From contig CAKTUC010000010.1 of the NCBI GenBank assembly GCA_934617135.1, forward strand, positions 1-29,049: a DNA stretch of 29,049 nucleotides, given 5' to 3'. Shown piece by piece: positions 1 through 8,951 of the stretch. Source of the DNA: an uncultured Collinsella sp. (GTDB lineage: Bacteria > Actinomycetota > Coriobacteriia > Coriobacteriales > Coriobacteriaceae). The position numbers were made by a program, and so were the translations under genes. Under the pieces are notes generated by a model. The model had not been told where the DNA came from. It saw nothing but the letters and a program-made list of their open reading frames with translations, and did not search any database. The first letter of the stretch is position 1, and every line of letters begins with the position of its first letter.

Positions 1-222
1 GCCAAGAAGCTCGACATGCTCGTGTGCGTCGGCGGCGAGCTGGCTCAGCTCATGGCCGATGCCGCACGTATGATGGGTATGGATGAGGACCGCATCCAGG
101 TGTTCTCCGATTATCAGCAGGTGCTCGACCGCATGGGCGGCGCGCTTGAAAATCATGATGTTGTACTGGTCAAGGGTTCCCGTTTTGTTGAGCTCGACCG
201 CTTTGTGGAAGGTGTGTGCTAG
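1..222 (+). CDS. murF: UDP-N-acetylmuramoyl-tripeptide--D-Ala-D-Ala ligase (MurF), C-terminal fragment
   Basis: Only the last 73 codons are present; the 5' part lies before the window, and the reading frame is open from base 1 to a TAG stop. The family adds D-Ala-D-Ala to UDP-MurNAc-tripeptide in the cytoplasm. The fragment matches the end of the Mur ligase C-terminal domain: a Rossmann-like stretch (LVCVGGELAQLM) and, near the end, VVLVKGSRFVELDRFV, which corresponds to the conserved VLVKGSR segment of MurF. It is followed 3 bases later by mraY, the usual murF-mraY order in dcw clusters. The assignment rests on this motif plus context, because the ATP-binding and central domains are not visible. 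Confidence 0.88.
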   Translation, partial: AKKLDMLVCVGGELAQLMADAARMMGMDEDRIQVFSDYQQVLDRMGGALENHDVVLVKGSRFVELDRFVEGVC

Positions 223-225
223 CCC

Positions 226-1245
226 ATGTTCGGCAATCCCTCGTATCCTACGTATCAGGCCTTTTTGGGACTTGGCATCGCTGCCGCCATTGCGTTGCTG
301 CTTATGCCGTGGTGGATCAAGCTGCTGAAGGTCGAGGGTATCGGCCAGCAGGTCCGAGCCGACGGCCCCAAGCGTCATTTGATTAAACAGGGTACGCCCA
401 CCATGGGCGGCGTCATCATCCTTGTCGCGATCTCGCTGACCTGCCTGCTGATGGGCAAGCTCACCACCGAGCTCGTGCTCGTGCTGCTTGCCACGCTGGC
501 CACCGGCGTTCTGGGTCTCATCGACGACCTGACCTCCGTCACGCATGGTCGCTCGCTCGGCCTGACGCCTCACGCCAAGATGATCGGTCTGACCATCATC
601 TGCGTCACTTTTACCGTGCTCGCCGTCAATTGGTGCGGCGTCGCCCCCGAGATTCGTTTTCCCGGCGGCCTGACGATTGACCTCGGTGTTCTTTCGACCA
701 CCATCTGCGGCCTTTCGTTCCCGTGGCTCTACATTGTATTTTGCTGGCTGATGATCGCTGGTCTTTCCAATGCCGTGAACCTGACCGATGGTCTGGATGG
801 CCTTGCCGGCGGCACTTCCATGATCGCTATGCTCGCCATGGCCGCCATGGCGTTTTTGCACGGTGACGTGAACCTGTCCATCTTCTGCACGGCGTGCGCC
901 GGTGCCTGCCTGGGCTTTTTGTGGTTCAACTGCTATCCGGCGAGCATCTTTATGGGCGACACCGGCTCGCTTGCCCTGGGCGCCGCGTTTGCCTGCACCT
1001 CTATCATTACCAACACCGAAGTCGTTTCCCTCATCATCGGCGGTCTGTTTATCGTCGAGACCCTGTCGGTCATGATCCAGGTTGTCTACTTCCACTTTAC
1101 GCACAAGCGCGTCTTCCTTATGGCGCCCATTCATCATCATTTCGAAAAGAAGGGCTGGGCCGAGACCAAGGTCGTTATCCGTTTTTGGATTATCGCCGCG
1201 GCCTTTGGCGCCGTTGGCCTCGCCCTGTTCTTCCAGTTGGGATAG
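226..1245 (+). CDS. mraY: Phospho-N-acetylmuramoyl-pentapeptide transferase (MraY)
   Basis: An integral membrane enzyme that transfers phospho-MurNAc-pentapeptide from UDP to undecaprenyl phosphate, giving lipid I on the inner face of the membrane. The protein is 339 residues, normal for the family, and mostly hydrophobic helices. Visible hallmarks are GTPTMGG near residue 56, the metal-binding pair D100-D101 in GLIDDL, NLTDGLDG at 185-192, MGDTGS with D245, and the MraY-specific HHH at 303-305 in PIHHHFEKKGW. All expected acidic and histidine residues are present, so it should be active. The ATG lies 3 bases after the murF stop, which suggests translational coupling. Only 9 bases separate it from murD. 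Confidence 0.98.
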   Translation: MFGNPSYPTYQAFLGLGIAAAIALLLMPWWIKLLKVEGIGQQVRADGPKRHLIKQGTPTMGGVIILVAISLTCLLMGKLTTELVLVLLATLATGVLGLIDDLTSVTHGRSLGLTPHAKMIGLTIICVTFTVLAVNWCGVAPEIRFPGGLTIDLGVLSTTICGLSFPWLYIVFCWLMIAGLSNAVNLTDGLDGLAGGTSMIAMLAMAAMAFLHGDVNLSIFCTACAGACLGFLWFNCYPASIFMGDTGSLALGAAFACTSIITNTEVVSLIIGGLFIVETLSVMIQVVYFHFTHKRVFLMAPIHHHFEKKGWAETKVVIRFWIIAAAFGAVGLALFFQLG

Positions 1246-1254
1246 TGGTCTTTC

Positions 1255-2661
1255 ATGCCTCTTGCTGATGTCTTTAGCCTGCTTATTTTGGGGCAGGGTA
1301 AATCCGGTCTCGATGTCGCCCGTTGGGCGTTGGCTCATCCCGAGCGTGTGAGCGCTACGACCGTGTATGGCGGCGGTGCCTCCGAGCCCAACGATGCTAC
1401 GCGTGCACTCGAGGCGCAGGGCGCGTCGTTTGCCTACGGCACCGAGCAGGTCGAGGGTGCCTATGACGTGTGCGTGACATGTCCGGGTATCTCGGAGTTC
1501 TCGGCCTTCTTTAAGGCTGGGCGTGAGCATGCCGCCCAGATTATGGGTGAGCCCGAGTTTGCCTATCGCCTGTCTCCCCAAAATTGGATCGCTATCACGG
1601 GCACCAACGGCAAGACAACTACCACGTCGCTGACCGATTATCTGCTCAAGGCCGCCGGTGAAGCCAGCGTGGCCGTCGGCAATATCGGTGAGCCGCCGGT
1701 GAACGAGATCGACGGCCGCGCACACAATGAGTGGTTTGTGGCCGAGCTGTCGAGTTATCAGATTGCTACGACCGCCGAGCTTCATCCTCGCGTGGCGGTG
1801 CTACTTAACATCACGCCCGACCACCTGGGCTGGCACAAGAGCCACAAGAACTATGCGCTTGCCAAGATCAAGTTGTTCGAGAATATGGTCGACGACGACC
1901 TCGTGGTTATCGACGTCGAGGATGCCGGCATCCATGAGTTCGATGAGTACATTTACACGCCGGGACGTCGCATCTGCAAGGTAGCCTTTGACGAGCCCGA
2001 GGGTGCAGACGCCGCCTTTGTGCGCGACGGCAAGTTGGTCGTGCGCCTGAAGGGCATCGAGACTCCGCTTATCGCTACGTCCGAACTCAAGATCTCGGGC
2101 CATCACAATGTTATCAATGCTCTGTGTGCCGCCACGGCTGCTCTGGCCGTCGGTGCCGATCCCGAGGGCATTTGCCGCGGTTTGGCATCGTTCCAGCCGC
2201 TCGAACACCGCGTGGAACCCTGCGGCGAGATCGATGGCGTGCGCTACGTCAACGATTCCAAGGCAACGAACACGGATGCGGTCGAAAAGGCCCTGACGGC
2301 GTTTCCCGACGACGATGTGATTTTGCTGCTCGGCGGCCATGATAAGGGCACGCCGCTTGCGGACTTTGCCCGCGTCGTTATGGACAACGTGCGCTCGGTC
2401 GTTTGCTTTGGCGATGCGCGCGAGCGCTTTACCGCCGCTATGGACGAGGCGGATGTCGATGGTGACGTGGATATCGCCCAGGCCGATGATCTGCGCGATG
2501 CCGTTGACGTTGCCCGCTCGCTCTCGAGCCGCGGCGACGTGATCCTGCTTTCGCCCGCTTGCTCTTCGTTTGATGAGTTTTCGGGCTACGAGGAGCGCGG
2601 TCGCGTGTTTAAGGACTACGTGGCCCAGCTTGCCGCAGCAGCGAAATCGCAAACGGAATAG
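1255..2661 (+). CDS. murD: UDP-N-acetylmuramoylalanine--D-glutamate ligase (MurD)
   Basis: A cytoplasmic ATP-dependent ligase that adds D-Glu to UDP-MurNAc-L-Ala. At 468 residues it is close to the family norm (about 440-460). The N-terminal UDP-binding domain carries LILGQGKSGLDVAR. The central ATPase domain has the P-loop GTNGKTTTT from residue 116 (K120) and ITPDHLGWH, and the C-terminal domain has NDSKATNTDA (from N333) and SPACSSFDEFSGYEERG near the end. The last motif and the absence of the Arg-binding DNPR motif of MurE separate it from MurE and MurF. The ATG start gives an N-terminus that leads straight into the Rossmann fold. It sits between mraY and ftsW, as in other actinobacterial clusters. 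Confidence 0.97.
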   Translation: MPLADVFSLLILGQGKSGLDVARWALAHPERVSATTVYGGGASEPNDATRALEAQGASFAYGTEQVEGAYDVCVTCPGISEFSAFFKAGREHAAQIMGEPEFAYRLSPQNWIAITGTNGKTTTTSLTDYLLKAAGEASVAVGNIGEPPVNEIDGRAHNEWFVAELSSYQIATTAELHPRVAVLLNITPDHLGWHKSHKNYALAKIKLFENMVDDDLVVIDVEDAGIHEFDEYIYTPGRRICKVAFDEPEGADAAFVRDGKLVVRLKGIETPLIATSELKISGHHNVINALCAATAALAVGADPEGICRGLASFQPLEHRVEPCGEIDGVRYVNDSKATNTDAVEKALTAFPDDDVILLLGGHDKGTPLADFARVVMDNVRSVVCFGDARERFTAAMDEADVDGDVDIAQADDLRDAVDVARSLSSRGDVILLSPACSSFDEFSGYEERGRVFKDYVAQLAAAAKSQTE

Positions 2662-2670
2662 GGGTTGCCG

Positions 2671-4191
2671 GTGAGAGAGGAGAGCCCCCGAAGTGATATG
2701 AGGAGGCCCGACTCGGACCGTGCTTCCTCGCTGCGTAGCACGTCGCGTTCCGGACGCGGCGGGCAGACGTTCAGTGAGCGCTATATTGCCGGCGTCCCCG
2801 CCCGCATCATGCGCCCCCGTTTGATATTTATGGCCTGCCTGTTTAGCTTGGTTTGCTTCGGCTTGCTGATGGTGTACTCGGCATCTTCGGTCGAGGCGCT
2901 GCACGAGAATGGTTCGGCGACGTTTTTCCTGTTTCGACAGGCCGCGTTTGCCGGAGTTGGCGTGTTGGCTATGGTTTCCATCGTGCGCGTCTTGCCGGAC
3001 CGTTGGTTTGGGGAAGACGTGCTCAGGATCTTCCTCATGGGCATGATAGGGCTACTGGTTCTGGTGTTCTTTATGGGTAGCGGCAGTCGTGGCGCCACGC
3101 GCTGGCTCAACATCGCCGGTATTCAGTTCCAGCCGTCTGAGTTTTTAAAGCCGTTCGCCATCGCGTATTCGGCAATCATGCTCGACCGCATCTTTTCGCC
3201 CGGCGGCAACATCAACGAGTTTCTTCGCAAGATGGGTGTTTACCTGGGCATTTCGCTCTTTCTGATCTTTGTTCAGCCCGATTTTGGCACCGTTCTGATT
3301 ATCTTGTTGACCCTCATATGCATGGCGTTGTTTGCGGGGTTGGACCCCAAATATATCGTTTGGACGGTCGTTGCCGGCATCGCCGTCATTGCGATTGCCC
3401 TTATCGCCGAGCCGTATCGTATGACGCGTGTCCAGGTTGCTTGGAATCCTTGGGCAGACGAATATGGTGACGGCTATCAGGCCACGCTTGCCATCATGGC
3501 GTTTGCCTCGGGCGGACTGTTCGGCCGTGGTATCGGCAACTCCACCATGAAGTACTCGTATTTGCCCGAGGCGCATAACGACTACATCTTGGCTATTATC
3601 GGCGAGGAAGTTGGCTTTATCGGAACCGTGCTGTTCTTCTTGGTGTTTGCGATGCTGATCTATTCGGCGTTTCGCATTGCCGAGCAGGCTACCGACCGTC
3701 GTGGGGCGCTCATGGCATCGGGTTCCGCGGTCATCCTTGCGGTGCAGTTTTTGATCAACGCACTGGGCATTCTCAACGTGTTCCCCATGACGGGCAAGCC
3801 GCTGCCGTTTATCAGTTACGGCGGCTCGTCGATTATCGTGTCGCTCATGCTCGCCGGTCTGATCCTGCGCGTTTCGTATGAGAGTGCCCGTCGCGATGAG
3901 TACGACCGTCGCCGCGAGAGCTTCGCCGTTATGGATGAGAGTACCGCCGGCGTGCCCCACGTGCGCGGCGAGCGATCTTCGCGTAACGGCTTTACCGTTC
4001 TGGACGGCTCTGCGACCGAGCCGGCAGCCCGTCCGCGTCAGCGAACGGCGCTGCAAGGTCGTCCGCAGCGCCCCACTCCTCGCAATGCGGGCGGCGGATA
4101 TAATCGAATCGATTTGAATTCGGACCCGTCGGCGCGTTTGCGCACCGATGATCAGGGACCGCGTGTACGAAGGGATTACCATGACCGATAA
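2671..4191 (+). CDS. ftsW: SEDS-family septal peptidoglycan glycosyltransferase FtsW
   Basis: A polytopic membrane glycosyltransferase that polymerises lipid II at the septum with a partner class B PBP (not in the window). The GTG at 2671 is preferred because AGGGG at 2660-2664 lies 6 bases upstream; a TTG at 2665 would add two residues. After about 45 basic, Ser/Arg-rich cytoplasmic residues come roughly ten membrane helices. SEDS signatures seen are FGLLMVYSASS, IAGIQFQPSEFLKP, VQPDFGTVLI, PEAHNDYILAIIGEE and PFISYGGSSI. FtsW rather than RodA is chosen because of the dcw context. About 110 residues after the last helix form an Arg-rich low-complexity tail. The 3' end overlaps the murG start by 11 bases. 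Confidence 0.95.
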   Translation: MREESPRSDMRRPDSDRASSLRSTSRSGRGGQTFSERYIAGVPARIMRPRLIFMACLFSLVCFGLLMVYSASSVEALHENGSATFFLFRQAAFAGVGVLAMVSIVRVLPDRWFGEDVLRIFLMGMIGLLVLVFFMGSGSRGATRWLNIAGIQFQPSEFLKPFAIAYSAIMLDRIFSPGGNINEFLRKMGVYLGISLFLIFVQPDFGTVLIILLTLICMALFAGLDPKYIVWTVVAGIAVIAIALIAEPYRMTRVQVAWNPWADEYGDGYQATLAIMAFASGGLFGRGIGNSTMKYSYLPEAHNDYILAIIGEEVGFIGTVLFFLVFAMLIYSAFRIAEQATDRRGALMASGSAVILAVQFLINALGILNVFPMTGKPLPFISYGGSSIIVSLMLAGLILRVSYESARRDEYDRRRESFAVMDESTAGVPHVRGERSSRNGFTVLDGSATEPAARPRQRTALQGRPQRPTPRNAGGGYNRIDLNSDPSARLRTDDQGPRVRRDYHDR

Positions 4192-5296
4192 GATGACCGT
4201 TGCTATTGCAGCTGGCGGCACGGCAGGACATATCAACCCCGCGCTCGCCTTGGCCGAGGAGCTGCGTGACCGCGGTCATCACGTTGTGTTCGTGGGCCAA
4301 TCGCGCAAGCTCGAGGGTCGTCTGGTTCCCGAGGCCGGATTCGACTTTGTGCCCATCACGGTCACGGGCTTCGATCGCTCCCGTCCTTGGACCGCGCTGA
4401 CTTCGCTGTGGCGCGTCAATAAGGCCAAGCGTGCGCTTGCCAGTCACTTCTCGAAGGTCGGTAAGCCCGATGCCGCTATCGGCTTTGGTGCTTACGTTGA
4501 GGTCCCGCTGCTGGGTTGGTGCAAGGGCGCCGGCGTTCCGTATCTGCTGCACGAGCAGAACTCTGTTCCGGGTCTGGCCAATAAGATGATGAACTCGCAT
4601 GCCGCCCGCGTGTGCATTTCGGTACCTGCGGCCCGCGCGGTCTTTGAGCGCGAGGGCGACCCCGGCCATGTGCTCATGACGGGCAATCCCGTGCGTCGTT
4701 CGGTGATCGAGGGCGATCGCGCTCGCGGTCGCAAGACGCTCGGCGTGCCCGAGGATGCGACGCTTCTGCTCGTCTTTGGCGGTTCACTCGGTGCACAGCA
4801 CCTCAACGAACGAGTGGCCTCGCTCAAGGGTGAGCTGCTGGCCTGCAAGAATCTCTACGTCTTGCATTCGACGGGTGCCGATGGCTTTGAGGAGACCGAG
4901 CGCGCCCTGGCGCTGACGCCCGAGGAAGCGAAGCGCTATCGCCTCCAGCCCTACATCGACAACATGGGCGATATGCTGGCTGCGGCCGATCTGGTGCTCT
5001 CGCGTTCCGGTGCCTCGAGCGTAGCCGAGATCGCCGCGCTTGCCGTGCCCTCGGTGCTCGTGCCGTATCCGCATGCCACGGCCGACCACCAGACCACGAA
5101 TGCCCGCTATCTGGTCGATGCCGGTGCCGGCGTGCTCTGCGCCGATGCCGATATCGATGCCCCTGCCTTTGCCGACGAGCTGCTGCACCTGATCGATGAC
5201 GCTGCGGCGCGTGATGCCATGCGTCAGGCGGCGCGTGGCTTGGCCCAGGACCGTGCCGCCGCACTTTTGGCCGACGCGGTAGAGGGATTGCGTTAG
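4181..5296 (+). CDS. murG: UDP-GlcNAc:lipid I N-acetylglucosaminyltransferase (MurG)
   Basis: A membrane-associated GT28 glycosyltransferase that adds GlcNAc to lipid I to make lipid II. The ATG at 4181 is chosen because GAAGGGA ends 5 bases upstream and the protein then starts directly before the conserved Gly loop (AAGGTAGHINPALALAEEL); an in-frame ATG at 4148 would add 11 residues buried in ftsW. The product is 371 residues, normal length. Further family marks are HEQNSVPGLANK, FGGSLGAQHLNE and the donor-binding stretch SRSGASSVAEIAALAVPSVLVPYPHA (given here as key text around residues 275-300). It overlaps ftsW, so translation is probably coupled. A 97-base gap precedes murC. Confidence 0.97.
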   Translation: MTDKMTVAIAAGGTAGHINPALALAEELRDRGHHVVFVGQSRKLEGRLVPEAGFDFVPITVTGFDRSRPWTALTSLWRVNKAKRALASHFSKVGKPDAAIGFGAYVEVPLLGWCKGAGVPYLLHEQNSVPGLANKMMNSHAARVCISVPAARAVFEREGDPGHVLMTGNPVRRSVIEGDRARGRKTLGVPEDATLLLVFGGSLGAQHLNERVASLKGELLACKNLYVLHSTGADGFEETERALALTPEEAKRYRLQPYIDNMGDMLAAADLVLSRSGASSVAEIAALAVPSVLVPYPHATADHQTTNARYLVDAGAGVLCADADIDAPAFADELLHLIDDAAARDAMRQAARGLAQDRAAALLADAVEGLR

Positions 5297-5393
5297 TTAG
5301 ACGGGATATCGCCGGTCGCCCTCGCGCGGATGCGGTAGGTGCGGTACAGTTAACGGGTTACAGGCAGTGTTTACGCAAGGAGTACACGAGCAC

Positions 5394-6812
5394 ATGGCTG
5401 ATTCCCAGATTGCAACCTCCGCGCCCGAGTTCAAGAGCGCCCACTTTATCGGTATCGGTGGCGCCGGCATGAGCGGCATCGCCCTCGTCCTGCACGAGCG
5501 CGGCTATGCCGTTACCGGCTCCGACCTTAAGACGTCGCGCTATATCCGCCAGCTTACCCGCGCCGGCGTGAAGGTCCACGTGGGTCACGAGGCCGCCACG
5601 ATCGACGAGGTCAAGCCCGACGTGGTCGTGGTCTCCACCGCTATTCCCGAGTCCAACCCCGAGCTCGTGCGTGCCCGCGAGCTTGGTATCCCCGTATGGC
5701 CCCGCGCCAAGATGCTCTCGGCCCTGGGACATGGCTACACCACCGTCGCCGTTGCCGGCACGCACGGCAAGACCACGACGTCTTCGATGTGCGCCACCAT
5801 GCTCGATCGCATGGGTCTTGATCCCAGTTTCTTGATCGGCGGCATCGTCGAGGGCTATGACACCAACGGCAAAAACGGCTCGGGCGACTACTTTGTCGCT
5901 GAGGCCGACGAGTCCGACAGCTCGTTTTTGTTCCTGAACCCTAACGTGGTCATCGTGACCAACGTCGAGGCCGACCATCTTGATCACTACTCGGGTATCG
6001 AGGAGATCGAGGCCACCTTTGCCAAGTTTATGGGCCTGGTGGGCGAGGACGGCACCGTCATCGTTTGCGGCGAGGACCCGCATCTGGTCGAGCTCGCCAA
6101 GTCGACGGGCCGTCACGTGCTTTCCTATGGCTTTGCCGAGAACAACGACATCGTCTGCGTACATCCGGATGTCAAGGGCATTCAGAGCGACTTTATCGTT
6201 CGCTTTGAGGACGGCACCGAGCACGCTGTCGAGATTAAGAGCAACCCCGGTCGCCACAACATGCTCAACGCCACGGCCGTCTTGACCGTTGCCCATGTCC
6301 TGGGCCTCGATATCGACGCCGCCGCTAAGGCACTTTCGAGTTTTGAGGGCGTCCGCCGTCGCTTTACCCACGTGGGCGATATCGACGGCATCACGGTGGT
6401 TGACGATTACGGCCATCATCCCACCGAGATCAAGGCGACGCTCGCTGCCGCCTCTTCGCTGGGCTACAAACATGTCGATGTCGTGTTCCAACCGCACCGC
6501 TATTCGCGCCTGCAGGCTCTGTGTGATGACTTTGCCGATGCCTTTGCCAACGCCGATAAGCTGCTGCTGATCGATGTGTTCTCCGCCGGCGAGATGCCGA
6601 TTCCGGGTGTTACCTCCAAGATGCTCGCAGATACCGTTCGCGCCAAGCACCCCGGCAAGGAGGTCGTGTACTGCTCCAGCCGTCTTGAGCTCAACCAGGA
6701 GCTTGAGAAGCTCGTGGGCGAGGGCGACCTGCTGCTCACCATGGGTGCCGGCGACGTTACGACCGTCGGCCCCGAGTTCATCGAGTATCTGACTGCCAAG
6801 AAAGACGCTTAA
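5394..6812 (+). CDS. murC: UDP-N-acetylmuramate--L-alanine ligase (MurC)
   Basis: A cytoplasmic ligase that adds the first peptide residue, L-Ala, to UDP-MurNAc. The ATG at 5394 has AAGGAG at 5377-5382; a GTG at 5367 is in frame but overlaps that ribosome site. The protein is 472 residues, as usual. Domain order: N-terminal UDP-MurNAc domain with FIGIGGAGMSGIA, ATP-binding domain with the P-loop GTHGKTTT at 122-129 (K126) and EADESDSSF, and a C-terminal domain with DDYGHHPTEI, FQPHRYSR and GAGDV. The GTHGKT form of the P-loop and the GHHPTE motif are typical of MurC/Mpl; Mpl is unlikely in this context. murB follows 5 bases later. Confidence 0.97.
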   Translation: MADSQIATSAPEFKSAHFIGIGGAGMSGIALVLHERGYAVTGSDLKTSRYIRQLTRAGVKVHVGHEAATIDEVKPDVVVVSTAIPESNPELVRARELGIPVWPRAKMLSALGHGYTTVAVAGTHGKTTTSSMCATMLDRMGLDPSFLIGGIVEGYDTNGKNGSGDYFVAEADESDSSFLFLNPNVVIVTNVEADHLDHYSGIEEIEATFAKFMGLVGEDGTVIVCGEDPHLVELAKSTGRHVLSYGFAENNDIVCVHPDVKGIQSDFIVRFEDGTEHAVEIKSNPGRHNMLNATAVLTVAHVLGLDIDAAAKALSSFEGVRRRFTHVGDIDGITVVDDYGHHPTEIKATLAAASSLGYKHVDVVFQPHRYSRLQALCDDFADAFANADKLLLIDVFSAGEMPIPGVTSKMLADTVRAKHPGKEVVYCSSRLELNQELEKLVGEGDLLLTMGAGDVTTVGPEFIEYLTAKKDA

Positions 6813-6817
6813 CCCCT

Positions 6818-7729
6818 ATGGGTCTGTTTAACGCCGTCATGGCGCTTTCGGGCATGATCGACACGGACGTGGTCGAGGACGAACGTCTTGCACGCCATAC
6901 AAGCTATCGTATCGGCGGCAAGGCCGACCTCTTTGTGACGTGCCATAGCTACCATGCCCTGCGTCGCGCCGTGGCGGTGCTTGACCGCGAGCAGGTGCCG
7001 TGGGTGATTATCGGCAAGGGGTCCAACTTGTTGGTTGCCGATGCCGGTTATCGCGGCGCCGTTATTTCGCTGGGACGTGAGTTTCAGCGCACGGTTGTTG
7101 CCGAGGACGGCTGCACGCTGACCGTTGGTGCGGGCGTGATGTTCGCGCGTTTGGTCAACGACGCCTTATCGCGTGGGCTTTCGGGCCTTGAGTTCGCGGT
7201 CGGTATTCCCGGTTCGGTCGGCGGCGCTGTGTCCATGAACGCAGGTACGCGGACCGAGTGGATCGGCTCCCTTATCGAGGACGTGGTCACGTTTGATCCG
7301 GCGTCCGGTATTAAGCACTATGCAGGGTCCGAGATCGCTTGGGGGTATCGCGAGTGCAGCTTGCCCCGTAACGAGATCATTCTCGAGTGCGTGCTTAAAC
7401 TCAAGCCCGCGCCCAAGGCAGACATTCGCGAGCGCATGGAGCGGTACCTGACGCGCCGCAAGCGCACGCAGCCCATGGGCCGTGCATCCTGCGGATCGGT
7501 CTTTCGCAACCCACCCGACGCAAGCGTGGGCAAGTTGATTGAGGATTGTGGATTAAAGGGTTTTTCGGTTGGCGGTGCGGAAGTTTCGCCCGTACACGCT
7601 AATTTTATCGTTAATAACGGAACCGCTTCGGCCGATGACGTGGCCGCGGTTATCAGGCATGTGCACGGAAAGGTGAGGGAGGCGTATGGCATCGAGCTCA
7701 GACCGGAAGTTAAATTCCTCGGCTTCTAG
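6818..7729 (+). CDS. murB: UDP-N-acetylenolpyruvoylglucosamine reductase (MurB)
   Basis: A FAD-dependent cytoplasmic enzyme that reduces UDP-GlcNAc-enolpyruvate to UDP-MurNAc with NADPH. The product is 303 residues, as expected for type II MurB. The FAD-binding PCMH-like domain has SYRIGGKADLF (29-39), GKGSNLLV (67-74) and GIPGSVGGAVSMNAG (129-143). The C-terminal domain carries WGYREC (R178) and the SCGSVFRNP loop with the likely proton donor S227, then LIEDCGLKG and HANFIVN. The ATG at 6818 is kept although its ribosome site is weak; ATGs at 6839 and 6854 are alternatives. Its last 44 bases overlap the ftsQ start in another frame, which implies coupled translation. Confidence 0.96.
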   Translation: MGLFNAVMALSGMIDTDVVEDERLARHTSYRIGGKADLFVTCHSYHALRRAVAVLDREQVPWVIIGKGSNLLVADAGYRGAVISLGREFQRTVVAEDGCTLTVGAGVMFARLVNDALSRGLSGLEFAVGIPGSVGGAVSMNAGTRTEWIGSLIEDVVTFDPASGIKHYAGSEIAWGYRECSLPRNEIILECVLKLKPAPKADIRERMERYLTRRKRTQPMGRASCGSVFRNPPDASVGKLIEDCGLKGFSVGGAEVSPVHANFIVNNGTASADDVAAVIRHVHGKVREAYGIELRPEVKFLGF

Positions 7730-8951
7730 AGCATCGAAACCAACCTTCCGCCGCGCCGGAGGGCGTTCCGGCGCACCTGCCCAGCCTCAACTTAAGCCCG
7801 CCATGCCCTCTAAGTCTGTTGGGCCCGTTCGTCCTGCCAAGCGCCCGGTCGTCGGCTCGCAGCTGGGGGGACGCCCCGCTTCTAAAAAGACGAGTCGTCC
7901 GGCTCCGCGTCCTTCGGTGACGCCCAAGCCGGCGATGGGCACCAAGACCTCTCGACCCATGGCGACGCCCAAGCCTTCGCTGGGAGCTCGTGCGCCGCAT
8001 GCCAGTCGTACGTTGGCTGGCGCTAAGCCGCGTTCACTGACATCGGTGCCCGCCGCCAAGGCGTCTTCGGCAAAAAAGGGCATCAATCCTCTGTCATCGC
8101 TGGGTGCCATGGCAAGCAAGGCGACCGACGCCGCTTCTGCCATTAAGGGTAAGGGCAAGATCGCGGGCGGCTTCCTGGCAGCCGTGGCCGTACTTGCCAT
8201 TATTGCCATCGTCGTCATCAACTCTGGTCTGTTTGCCGCCACCGATATTCAGATTCATGGCAGCGAGCATGTGACCAAGCACGACGCCATGCAGCTTATC
8301 AGTCTTCCCGAGAATACGTCGCTCTTTAACGTGGATCCCGATCAGATCACCGAGGGCCTCAAACAAAACCCATGGGTCTCGGGTGTGGATGTCCAGCGCC
8401 AGTTTCCCCATACGCTTATCATCACGCCGACGGAGCGTAAAGTTATCGCCATTGCGTATATCAGCTCCGACGACCTTGCCTGGGCTATCGGAGACGATGA
8501 CACCTGGATTGCTCCGCTGTCGACGTCTGTCGAGGTGGACGACCAGGGGAACGTCATTACATCGGGGGAGGGTGCCAACACCCTGACCGGCATCGATGCG
8601 GCCCTGGCGCTTGCCAAGCACTACGGCGCCGTGCTGTTGACTGACGTCTCGGCCGATGTCGCACCGGTTTCGGGTCGGGCGGTGAGCTCCAAGGCCGTCA
8701 AGGCCGGCCTAGATTACGCGCGCGGTTTTTCGAGCGAGTTCTTGGACCAGGTGAAGGATATTTCCACGCCTTCCGTTGAGGCTATCTCGGCAAATCTCGA
8801 CAACGGCGTCGAGGTGTCGCTGGGCGATTCGGACGATATCGCCAAGAAAGAACGCATCGTGACCAAGCTACTTTCGCAGGTAGAGGGCGTAACCTATATC
8901 AATGTGCGCTCTCCAGGCAACTACACGTTTAGGAACGCACCGACCGCCTAG
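7686..8951 (+). CDS. ftsQ: Cell division protein FtsQ/DivIB with long basic cytoplasmic N-terminus
   Basis: A single-pass membrane protein of the divisome core that, with FtsL and FtsB-type partners, links FtsZ to septal wall synthesis. The 421-residue product has a disordered Pro/Ala/Lys/Arg region (1-155), one membrane helix at about 160-180, a POTRA domain (about 185-255, ATDIQIHGSEHVTKHDAM and PWVSGVDVQRQFPHTL), and an FtsQ-type beta domain to the end. GGGAGG lies just before the ATG at 7686, which overlaps murB by 44 bases. The family is usually 250-300 residues; the excess is the N-terminal tail. If translation began later (for example ATG 7803) the tail would be shorter, but the helix and POTRA domain would be intact. 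Confidence 0.92.
   Translation: MASSSDRKLNSSASRASKPTFRRAGGRSGAPAQPQLKPAMPSKSVGPVRPAKRPVVGSQLGGRPASKKTSRPAPRPSVTPKPAMGTKTSRPMATPKPSLGARAPHASRTLAGAKPRSLTSVPAAKASSAKKGINPLSSLGAMASKATDAASAIKGKGKIAGGFLAAVAVLAIIAIVVINSGLFAATDIQIHGSEHVTKHDAMQLISLPENTSLFNVDPDQITEGLKQNPWVSGVDVQRQFPHTLIITPTERKVIAIAYISSDDLAWAIGDDDTWIAPLSTSVEVDDQGNVITSGEGANTLTGIDAALALAKHYGAVLLTDVSADVAPVSGRAVSSKAVKAGLDYARGFSSEFLDQVKDISTPSVEAISANLDNGVEVSLGDSDDIAKKERIVTKLLSQVEGVTYINVRSPGNYTFRNAPTA

Noticed and set aside
1801..2904. 367-codon open frame on the - strand opposite murD and ftsW
   Set aside because: Shadow across two well-supported genes and their boundary.
5358..6650. 430-codon open frame on the - strand opposite murC
   Set aside because: Shadow of murC; low-complexity product with no motif and no ribosome site logic.
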